A stretch of DNA of 64,000 nt from Amanita rubescens (Eukaryota > Basidiomycota > Agaricomycetes > Agaricales > Amanitaceae). The position numbers and the translations under genes are program-made. Of this stretch, positions 52,601 through 61,821 are shown piece after piece (the stretch's first letter is position 1; each line of letters starts with the position of its first letter). The stretch is from positions 1 to 64,000 of the forward strand of contig WION01000199.1 in the NCBI GenBank assembly GCA_015039365.1. The letters are read 5' to 3'. The notes beneath the pieces were generated by a model. It was not told the origin of the DNA. It did no database searches and saw only the letters and a program-made list of their open reading frames with translations.

Positions 52601-53315
52601 AAACCTCAAGCTCGAGAAACTCGACGCCGCTGAAGTGAACGTTACTGAGTATCAACGACTCATCGGTTCACTCATGTACGGATCTATTGGTACTAGATTC
52701 GACGTTGCGCATGATGTGGGCGTACTTTCACGCCATAACCATGCACCTGGCAGACGACATCACACTGCTGTCAAACGAGTATTCCGCTACCTTCGAGGCG
52801 CCTCTGACACCTATATTCTCTACGACGGCAAGTCCGCTATTGAAGGACCAGTAATCTACTGCGACGCAGACTGGGCAGGCGATCCTAACAACCGCAAGTC
52901 CGTTTCCGGATATACTGCTATCCTCTCCGGTGCCGCTATCAGCTGGTCATCCAAAAAGCAAGCAACCGTCTCTCTTTCCTCTACCGAAGCCGAATATATC
53001 GCTGCTGCCCGCGCCGCTCAAGAAGCAACCTGGATTCACACTTTCCTTTCCGAGATTGGTCATCCACTCAAAAAACCGATTACGCTCTACGTGGACAATC
53101 AATCTGCCATCAAACTCATTCAAAATCCAGTTGCACATGACCGGACAAAGCATATCGATATCAAATACCATTTCGTTCGAGACACTCAAGCTAGAGGAAT
53201 CATCAAAGTTGAGTATTGCCCGACAAATGATCAAGTTGCCGATGTTCTGACAAAACCGCTATCACGCGAAAAACACAAGCGTTTTACGGAGCAGATGGGA
53301 CTTAGAACTGCCTAG
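52601..53315 (+). pseudogene. Copia-H pol: end of reverse transcriptase and RNase H
   Basis: Continues from TPMEA at 42531: NLKLEKLDAAEVNVTEYQRL, then RNase H with YCDADWAGDPNNRKSVSG, SLSSTEAEYIA, LYVDNQSAIKL and HDRTKHIDIKYHFVRD. Ends in VADVLTKPLSREKH and a TAG at 53313-53315. Followed 16 bp later by the LTR. Confidence 0.93.
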
Positions 53316-53331
53316 CTCGCCTGAGTGGGCG

Positions 53332-53797
53332 TGTTGAAATTCGTACATTCGTTACTTATATCTTTTCAGTCAAGCATAGCTGCTATTCTATTACTTGGAA
53401 TTATGGGCCGCTGCTGTGCATGGCAGGTCCGAGGCTGTTTGTTAGTATGTGCATGTATTTGTTTATTCGGTAATTACCGGCGCTTACCAAAAAGGAAATA
53501 AAAGCGGCTCAAGTTTCGGAATAAAACCGAGTCCTTCGTTTCACTCGGCCTCGGAATTTGTCACTATTTGTTCCTACTTACATAATACACTCTTTTGGAC
53601 ACGTATTTTCTTCGTGTACCTCAGTCTTCGTATCTGAAGGACTGAGGTATGATACCACTCTTTTATGTTGTATATTACCTACTAAACATTAGTTTAGACA
53701 TATCTATCTTTACAGGTAATAGAACAAGTCTTCGTATCTGAAGGACTGAGACATATCTATCTTTACAGATAGACCTTCAGGTTTTCACACATCAACA
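53332..53797 (+). repeat. Copia-H 3' LTR (466 bp)
   Basis: Begins TGTTGAAATTCGTAC after the purine run GAGTGGGCG and ends ATCAACA at 53797, where the host array starts. Contains two copies of CTTCGTATCTGAAGGACTGAG (cited in part: CGTATCTGAAGGACTGAG) and of ACATATCTATCTTTACAG. The left LTR is outside the window, so border and duplication are not confirmed. Confidence 0.7.
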
Positions 53798-56700
53798 TGT
53801 TTTTCACGAATATGTGGTGTACTTGCATTCTGTTGGTCATAGGAAAAAAATGTGATGGAGCTGCCTTTCACAAAATGTGCACTGTCACTCACTTGCTGTT
53901 GGTCATATGAAAACATGTGATGAGACTGCTTTGCAAAATGTGCAATGTTACTTACAAACTGTTGGTCAAAGGATGTGATGAGACTACCTTTCACAAACAT
54001 GTGCTGTCACTCACATTCTGTTGGACAACATGTGATAAGACTGCCTTCCTAGCATTGTGCAATATCACTCACTTGCTGGTTGGTCATAGGAAAGCATGTG
54101 TTGAGACTGTCTTTCACAACATGTGCACCATTGCTCACTTCCTTTTGACCAAAGGAACAGATTCAGTGTCACCACCTTTCACAACATGTGCAATGTTACT
54201 CGAAAAGATGTGATAACACTACCATTCATAAAATGTACAATATCACTTACTTCCTGTTGGTCATAAGAAAAAATGTGATTAGACTGCCTTTCACAAAATG
54301 TACAATGTCAAGGCTCACTTGCTGTTGGCCATAGGAAAATATGTAATGGCACTGCCTTGACACATTGTGTAATGTCACTCACTTGCTGTTGGAACTGGTC
54401 ATAGGAATAAAAGTGATAAGATTGCCTTTCACAAAATGGGCAATGTTACTCACAACCTGTTGGTCATAAGGCAAAATATAATGAGGCTGCATTCACAAAT
54501 GTGTGGTTTTACTTGCATTCTGTTGGTCATGGAAATAATGTAATGAGAACCTTTCACAACATTTGCAATTTCACTCACTTCCTGTTGGTCAGTGATGAGA
54601 CTGCCTTTCTCAAAATGTACAAAGTCACTCACAAGCTGTTGGTCATAGGAAAAAAGTGGTAATTCAGCCTATCATAAAATATATAGTCACTGACTTGCTG
54701 TTTGTCATATGATGAGAGTGACTTTTACAAAACATGCAATGTCACTCACAAGCTGTTGGTCATAGGAAATGATCTGATGAGATTGCCTTCCACAAAATGA
54801 GCAATGTCACTTGCAATCTGTTGGACATCAAAACAGAAGTGATGAGACTGCCTTTCACAAAATGTGCAATATCACTCACATCCTGTTGATTGTGGGAAAT
54901 GATCTGATGGGACTGCCTTTCACAAAATGTACAATGCCACTCACAAGCTGTTGGTCATGGGAAAAGATGTGATGAGACTGCCTTTCACAAAATATTCAAT
55001 ATTACTCACTCTCTGTTGTTCATAGGAAAAAATGTGATGAGATAGGCTTTCACAAAATGTGCAATGCCACTCACCTTCTGTTGGTCATATGAAAAGATGT
55101 GATGAGACTGCCTTTCACAAACTCTGTAATGTCACTCACTTTCTGTTGGCCATAGGAAACATGTGATGAGACTGCCTTTCACAAACTCTGTAATGTCACT
55201 CACTTTCTGTTGGTCATAGGAAAGATGTGATGAGACTGCCTTGATATGTCACTCACTTGCTGCTGGTCATAGGAAAAGATGTGATGAGATTGCCTTATGA
55301 ATGGGTAATGTCACTCACAACCTGTTGGACATAGGGAAAGATGTGATGAGACTGCTTTCACAAATGGGTAGTGTCACTTGCTTTCTATTGGTCATAAGAA
55401 AAAATGTGATTAAGCTGCCTTTTACAACATGTGCAATGTCACTCACTTGCTGTTCATCATATGAAAAAATGTGATGAGACTCCTTTTTTGCCACTCACTT
55501 TCTGTTGGTCATATGAAAGGAAGTGATGAGACTTCATGTCACAAAATGTGCAATGTCACTCACAACCTGTTGGTCATAGGAAAAGAAGTGATGAGATTGC
55601 ATTTCACACAGTGGGCAATGTTACTCACAAGCTATTGGTCATAGGGACAGATGTGAGACTGCCTTTCACAAAATGTGCAGTGTCACTCACTTGATGTTGG
55701 CCATATGAAAGCATGTGATGAGACTGCTTTCACCAATGTGTGGTATCATTCACATTCTGTTGGTCACAGGAAAAATGTGATAAGACAGCCTTTCAAACAT
55801 TGGGCAATGTCACTGACAAGCTGTTGGTCATAGGAAAGGACACATAGAGCAGCCTTTCAGGAATACTTGAAATGTTACTCACATAGAACTGTTGGCCATT
55901 ATAGGCAAACTTTTCATATGGTCATCTTTTGAATCATTAAACCAGTATGACATGATGCTAACCCCCTATGTTTATACAAAAAAATTCAGTGCTTTTCACA
56001 AAACAGCCAGTATCATTCACAATCTGTAGAGCAAAAGGATTGTCCAGATTGTCTTGTAGCAGATTGGCCTGCATCACTTACTTCCTTTTAAAAGAATTAG
56101 GATAATAAAATTGAATGAAAGAAAACAATCCCACTGACTCTCTTTTAAAGTATTGCATATGATGAGCTCATATCTCACAAAAATATTACATACATCCTGT
56201 TTGTTTTGTAATTGCTTGTGATGAATGTTTGAAAAGGAGACATATTTACCGTCTGTTATTTTGGGACTCATGTAATGTTTATGAGCAGACAGAAAGGAAA
56301 TCTCACTGACTTTCTGTTATTAATCCAATGAGGCTTGTTGAGACCATCTTTCAGATAACATTATGTCACTAACCTTCTATTGTTCATTGGGTTGTGTTTG
56401 ATAAACTGCTGCACAATGAAGTTGCTTACTTTCTTTAAGCAGGTCAAATGTTGTGTGAGGCAGTCACACTGTATCACTCACTCCCTGCCCATGAGAGACT
56501 GGGTTGACAAGTCTGCTTACAATGATTATAGATTAACTCACTTCCTATTGGTCATATGATGCACCATGGGATCATTTACCCAAATCAAAATTGAGTCATG
56601 TCACTCACTTCCTGTAGATTATGGGACAACCCTGCTGATCACAAAAAAAAGCATTACTCACAAACTGTTGTCATGAGACAATATATCAGATCTATCTTAG

Positions 56701-56895
56701 TTCAATGTCACTTACCCACTGATATCAATATCATCAGATCCTGCCACCAAGAATATGGCAACAACTAACCTGTGCTTCATTGGCCATCTGAACAATGACT
56801 AATCTTGTTTTCATGTGAAGGTATCAGAGTGTTACTTACCTCCTGATGCACTTGTTGCAAAGATTTATCATTCCAGACCAAGGTCACCTACCTTC
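53798..56895 (-). other. Array of about 47 introns separated by one-codon exons
   Basis: Read on the - strand, the region is a chain of intron-like units. Each begins GTGAGT, GTAAGT, GTCAGT or similar (four GCAAGT) and ends in AG. In 46 of 47 cases exactly three bases lie between one acceptor and the next donor; once there are six (55883-55888). Unit spacing is mostly 52-68 bp, and in the distal half close to 65 bp with strong similarity between units. The triplets vary (examples by + start: 56716 TGG, 56609 GAA, 56374 AAG, 55818 CTT, 55564 GTT, 55257 CAA, 55010 AGA, 54880 GAT, 54815 ATT, 53956 TTT). None is a stop. The four-base exon at 56892-56895 brings the phase-2 GTPase exon to phase 0, so each triplet is a whole codon. 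One acceptor (unit 55691) is AT instead of AG, and one unit near 54198 is decayed. Confidence 0.72.
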
Positions 56896-57079
56896 CTGTC
56901 CACCTATTTCTGTGCATTCTTTCTATGGTGATATGTAGTTTGACAAAATACATACCCAGAAATGTGGAAATTTTGAAAAAACCATGAGAAAGCCATGATC
57001 CCATGTCCAATCTTTACATCCCAGAGCATGTCTGAGCAATGTCAATGTTAGTGAGTGACATTTTGAATATGACATTCAC

Positions 57080-58240
57080 CGAAGTGCAGATTTAATACAA
57101 AGACCAAGATTATTCATCTGTGTTGAAACAAACAGCTGATGTATGCTTTCATTGTCTATTGCATCAGCAGTTTGCTGAGTTAATTCAGCACAATTCTTCT
57201 CAGGTAAATCCATGTCTATGAAATGACATTACTACCATGTTTCAGGAAGAAATCTTGTCATTCTCACCTTCCAACTGCACATATGCCTTGGGAGGATATT
57301 TGGCATCCAAAACTTTAGGAAGATAAACTTTCTGAAAAGTGATTTCAGCAATTTCCCTGGCTCTCTCCCACTTATCTTCATCCTTTGAATCAGTCAAGTT
57401 GACAAATTCACTTGCTATTTGACCATCAAACTTAGTGAATATAACCACCAAAGGAACTGTAAAGGACTAGTCAGTGCACTGTGGTGAATTTTGTGGAAAT
57501 TTGGCCAATGGAAAGCAGATAACAACAAGATAAGAACTTACCACTGCCTGTCCCTTTATTGAAGAATTCAAGTTCTGTGGGCAGAATGGGACGAGGGCTG
57601 TCCATGGGTATACAGTACCTACAGGAAATCAGGTCAGACAGTACTGTAAAGGGAAAATGCAAAATACCAAATTGCATGCAACTGATTCTTCAGCTCAGTT
57701 TCTGCAGACCTCTTTTCAATGAACTTCCAAGCAAGCTCCAATTCATCAGTTGAACCAGATTCAAAACCCATAGAGTCATGGAAGATAAAGTCACTTCCAG
57801 GGTATGTAATTTGATGCTCAATACCATGCATGCCTCTCTGTTATCCTTGATTGTGAATGGATACATCTATACATCATTATCTGGCTCACCTCAATTGATG
57901 GCACCAAATGAATCACAGACTGTTCAAGCTGATTACCTGCAAGAAACTTGACAGTCAAAGGAAGCACAAAGTCCAACTGACATACCATCCTTGTCATATA
58001 TGCTGGTCTTTGTCCCCTTTGCTACACCACAAACCTTCTCAAGGATGGTTGTCTTGCCTGCATTAGCCCTTCCAATGACAAGGATGCGAAAGTGTGGGCA
58101 TAGATAGCGTTCCCTGAGTACTTGAACATGTGTCTCATGATCATCATGATCTGCATCTGATATGTGTCAATCAGGGATTAACAATGCTGAGACATATAAA
58201 TTAGCCTACTCAAAGAAGGTGCACTAGTTGTAGCTGCCAT
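57080..58240 (-). CDS. Predicted P-loop GTPase, seven exons, C-terminus runs into the intron array
   Basis: Exons (- strand): 58240-58210, 58156-57986, 57936-57890, 57837-57668, 57618-57542, 57456-57268, 57215-57080; all introns are GT-AG and phases agree. The G domain has G1 ILVIGRANAGKTT, a G3-like DSMGF (DxxG) and G4 TKFD. Later motifs: ELAWKFIEKRS, EIAEITFQKVYLPKVL, NCAELTQQTADAIDNESIHQ, LFVSTQMNNLGLCIKSAL. This resembles the AIG1/Era-like fungal GTPases of Agaricomycetes; substrate biology unknown. The coding exons continue through a 4-nt exon (56892-56895) into one-codon exons up to 53827, about 48 further residues rich in Lys, Gln, Glu and Leu. Any 3' remainder is separated by Copia-H and lies outside the window. 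Start: first ATG giving an open, correctly phased exon 1. Confidence 0.8.
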
Positions 58241-59425
58241 GACTCATGTTCTGCTATAGCCTATGATCATTGTTCGATGAGGGTATGATGGAAAGGAAAT
58301 GCACACCAGAGATGATGGAAAAAAGCAATGATAGCCAGTGTGTGAATCAAGAAGTGTCCTGGACTTGATAGGAGCAATGGATGATGTGTCTGGCTTCTGG
58401 ATTAAGAAATCAGAGAACAGTGGTGAGTTAGATGATGTAGTTTACTAGATGTAGGTGAGGTTCAGAGTGCGTGGGCTCAAGATCGAAGAGATAACGGTGT
58501 GTCGGGTGACCGTGGGCTGCGCGTGAGAACGAACTTCTCCATTCGGCAACTCGGGTACCCACTCATCGTTTTTGTTACGGGAAAAAGACCTGGAACGCAT
58601 TTCGGATCTTGAGCTGAGCACATACTACCGTGACCATAGTGCCATCAGTCTCAACTTCCCAGCCGTGCACTAGTCCACCATACGCACGCAAGACACGCTC
58701 AGGCCGCCGCCTGCTCGAACACAGCACGCCCACTCTAGGCCCAGAGACGATCAACTCACTTCGGCCTCGGCTGTGGAATGATTCTGCCTCTCAATAATCC
58801 AACTCAATCTCTACCAGTCCAGAACTCCCTTGTTCATGTCTCCCGTCCCTGCCAGTCCCGTCATTACTGCCACCTCCGCGGACACCGTCTTCTTCCCACG
58901 TAAAAACCGCCGCTCCCGTCCTTTTTCCTCTCCTCGTCGTCATCTATCTGGGACAAGATCAAACGACGCCAAGGCTGGTCCGAGATGGTCGACTTACCAT
59001 ATCCACAGACTGGAAAATCATGTTCGCAGCTTCTATCTGACACTACATAGTAGCCGCCAGCGCTTGCAACTCGGAATTTTTCGTTCAACCCTCAGATTCG
59101 TCCCCTTACTTCCCCCTCACACAACATGGCTCAGATTCGCTGTCAAGGTACAGGTCTGCGGAACGCCGCTCTAGCTGAGGCGATGAATGCATATCTCGCA
59201 TTTCATTTGCAGATACTGCTACCCACATCTCCTCTGCTACCGACCTCGCCCTTCCAGACCCTCGTCATACAGCCTTCACTTCCTGTGCCACTCGCGCATT
59301 TCCATTCTGCTTATGCGTCGCCTCCTGTCCCCTATAGTATCAACCAACGTGATGATCGTACGGATTCGGGCCCAAGCTTTCCGTCCCCGTCTTCTCCTGT
59401 CTTAGTCACTCAGCATAAGCTCATC
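58241..59425. other. No gene supported
   Basis: Upstream of the GTPase gene. Open frames such as 58830-59174 (+) have no recognisable motif and an atypical Arg/Ser/Pro composition. This is probably the GTPase promoter plus decayed sequence leading to the reductase remnant. Confidence 0.4.
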
Positions 59426-59864
59426 ATGCCCGTCGTACCTCCAGGATCAAAAATACTCGTATCAGGCGCGAACGGCTTCATCGCACCCTCCTTGAACAAG
59501 GGTGCTCTGTTCATGGTACCGTTCGGTCAAGGGAAAAGAGTGCTTTTCTAGTAGATGTGTTCAAGTCGTACGTGGGACAATTTTGAGCTTGTCGTTGAGG
59601 ATACCACAAAAGTGAGTTTGGCGGATGATTTATGGCGCGATATCCTGACGTTATCATAGGAAGGAGCGTTTGATGATGCTGTAAAGGGTATAGATGCCAT
59701 CCAACATGCGGCTTCTTCGTTCCATTACAACGTCGACGATCCAAAGGGTGCGCAAATCTCATCACTCCTTTTCTATAACTTATGCATATAATCAAGAACT
59801 AATCGAGCCTGACGTGAATGGAGCCGTTGGAATGCTCAAAAGCGCCGTGAAGAACTCGTAGCTC
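59426..59864 (+). pseudogene. Decayed NAD(P)-dependent reductase (GRE2/dihydroflavonol-reductase-like)
   Basis: Starts MPVVPPGSKILVSGANGFIA, the Rossmann GxxGFIA motif of extended short-chain reductases. Then, across frameshifts and a stop at about 59549, it shows pieces such as VDVFKSY, EGAFDDAVKGIDAIQHAASS and ELIEPDVNGAVGMLKSAVKN. An intron-like GTGAGT...ATAG (about 59611-59659) separates two pieces. The catalytic YxxxK region and C-terminus are absent. A functional member would be about 340 residues. Clearly a broken relic. Confidence 0.65.
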
Positions 59865-61821
59865 GCTTACTACTCGGAACTCCTCAAACTTCCGCCTCGA
59901 CTTTCAACTATCATTCTCCCTTTCACCCCCGCTCTCATGTCTCCCGTTTAAACCTGAACTCTCACTTAGCCCAATTTCTCCTCATCTGCACTCATACCAA
60001 GTTGCTAATGCATACATTCGCCTGGGCACAAAGTGGGATTGAAACGCGAACGGGCGATTGTGGACACGTTCCCAAGTTTGTCTGCTCCGGGATGCGGGCC
60101 TGGCGTCATTTCGGCTCAGCAGTCGTTTAGGCCGGAGGATTTGAGGGAGGAGATGGTGCATCCGTAGATTGGCTGGTCATATTCCCAGGGCGCTGAAGGA
60201 GGCGCCTTGGATCAGCGGCGACGTTGCCTGGAGAGGGAGATTAGGATTGCTGAGTTGGCGATAGGATTCAAGTTGGGGCTTGTGAGCCATTCGGTCTGTG
60301 ATATGCAACTGAAGGACGGTATGGAAGGTGATGATGATCCGTCGGAGGTTTATTGCACTTCGTTGGGAGTCTGGTGAGTCGTCGTTCCGCATTTCCGACC
60401 TAGGGCTAAGAAAAGTGGATTTTGTCCCAACAACTTTGGCCGTAGCCCTGGCCCTGCCTACGCTCACCGGATGCCTCAGTCAATCTCAGCGTTTTTGGAA
60501 GCAACTCGCGCGACATACTCAAGCCTTTCACACCTAATATACCTTCAAAACCTTCGTCTCAACCATCTTCCGGACGTCCGACGGTTCGCTTTCAAACCTC
60601 ATCTACTCTACCAGTCTCTCCCGTTCAAACCCATACTATCACCCAACCTGATTTCTACGTAATTCTCCTATCGAACAAAATTTGTTGGCGCATACATGTT
60701 ATTCTCGGGCGAACACGATAATCGGGTTGAAAAGGGGTAGAAGTTCAGGCTGAACGAGCATAGGAGCTCGGACCTCGCCCAAAGTAACCTCATCAGACAT
60801 GCGAATGGGTCGTTCCCAGATATGCTGCGCTTCTCTTCGCTCCAGGATACAAGGAGCTGCGGGAGCGCACTCAGTGACATATCGACCAAATGCGGTAAAC
60901 AATAATGGGTTCAACCCTGGTTCGGGAGGAGCAGTTTCGGAGTGCGTTTGTGAGGTTTGTCGTGAGGCAGGAATACGAGAAGGGATGATGAGGATCCCTG
61001 TTGGGGAGTTTGGGGCAAGGTGAGTGGGCGCTTGGGTACTTATGGTGATGGCTAAAAGATGCCGGTATCGATAGTTGCCGTTGTAAGATGCGGAGCTTTC
61101 GTGGTATTCGACCTTGTTTGTCAAAGTGCAGGTGTTAAAAATCATGTGCTCCTTGGTCAAGTACAGATTGTATCAGTTCTATTCTACTCGTAAAGTCAAA
61201 TGAACCCAATGCAGCTGATGACAATGTATTTGATAGTTTTCATGTTAATCTTGTTGATCATCTATCATCTACCAGATGATGAATCGACAGATATCACGGA
61301 CATCATGACGATGCGTCGACAGATACGGCCCCGCCACTTGCGCGTAGCATTCTAAAAAGGTCGGCACATGTAGAGCAGGAACTGAAGGGGTGACTGTTTA
61401 GTTCAATCGGATAAAGTTGGCGGGCCATACAACTCACCACGTCGAATTCATCTGTCAGCAGGTGACTCAGTAATGGGGAAAGCAAAACCACATCGACGAC
61501 GGGGCGAGGTGTGAACCAGGCATTGAGGTGATAAGCTTGTGCAGGCGACCAAATTATCCGTGGTGGGAGGAGCTTAGCCTGCACTAAATGTTCAATATAT
61601 GCGATTGTTTGTTCATCAGTTCCACCACGTGCCGGATTGCGCCGAGACTCGAGAACCCTTTACCACGAAGTTTCATGTGACATGTGACATCACTCCCTTT
61701 CTTCTTGACCACCATATAGCACATCATTCATTGCACAACACCCAGGTAGCCTTGTTTTTGCTTATTCCAAGCATAACTCTCAATTCCATATATGATTTTT
61801 TCATAGACTGTGGTCACCATC
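59865..61821. other. No gene recognised
   Basis: Several short open frames on both strands (for example 60799-61023 + and 61160-60699 -) lack recognisable motifs or coherent splicing. Probably decayed coding or intergenic sequence. The last part (61746-61812) looks like an intron or leader ahead of the NLR start (GTAGCC... to TTTTCATAG), so the NLR may have a 5' untranslated exon near 61600-61745. Confidence 0.4.

Larger units (their letters stand above)
2930..53797 (+). mobile_element. Copia-H: outer Ty1/Copia retrotransposon, split by nested inserts
   Basis: One Ty1/Copia element in + orientation, present as four coding pieces plus its 3' LTR; the 5' part is left of the window. The pieces join in frame when each insert is removed with one copy of its target duplication: CCGC for the Gypsy LTR at 15265-15661, GGGACCT for KDZ, GAGGC for Copia-A. 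The rejoined product runs through GAG-pre-integrase, integrase, YVDD reverse transcriptase and RNase H without a stop. The host element was therefore coding-intact when hit. Its 3' LTR lies inside the intron array of a host gene. Confidence 0.85.

Noticed and set aside
53917..54213. 98-codon frame on + and similar frames inside the array
   Set aside because: Run through repeats with no conserved unit phase; shadows of the array.
53798..55900. Plain minisatellite explanation of the 65-bp repeats
   Set aside because: Not fully excluded, but it does not explain the fixed 3-nt gap between splice-site pairs, the proximal units that are not similar to each other yet keep the same layout, or the phase-correcting 4-nt exon.
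58830..59174. 114-codon frame (+)
   Set aside because: No recognisable motif, unusual composition, and lies in a decayed region; not supported as a gene.
60699..61160. 153-codon frame (-) and overlapping 74-codon frame (+)
   Set aside because: No motif and no splice structure; could be decayed coding DNA but nothing identifies it.
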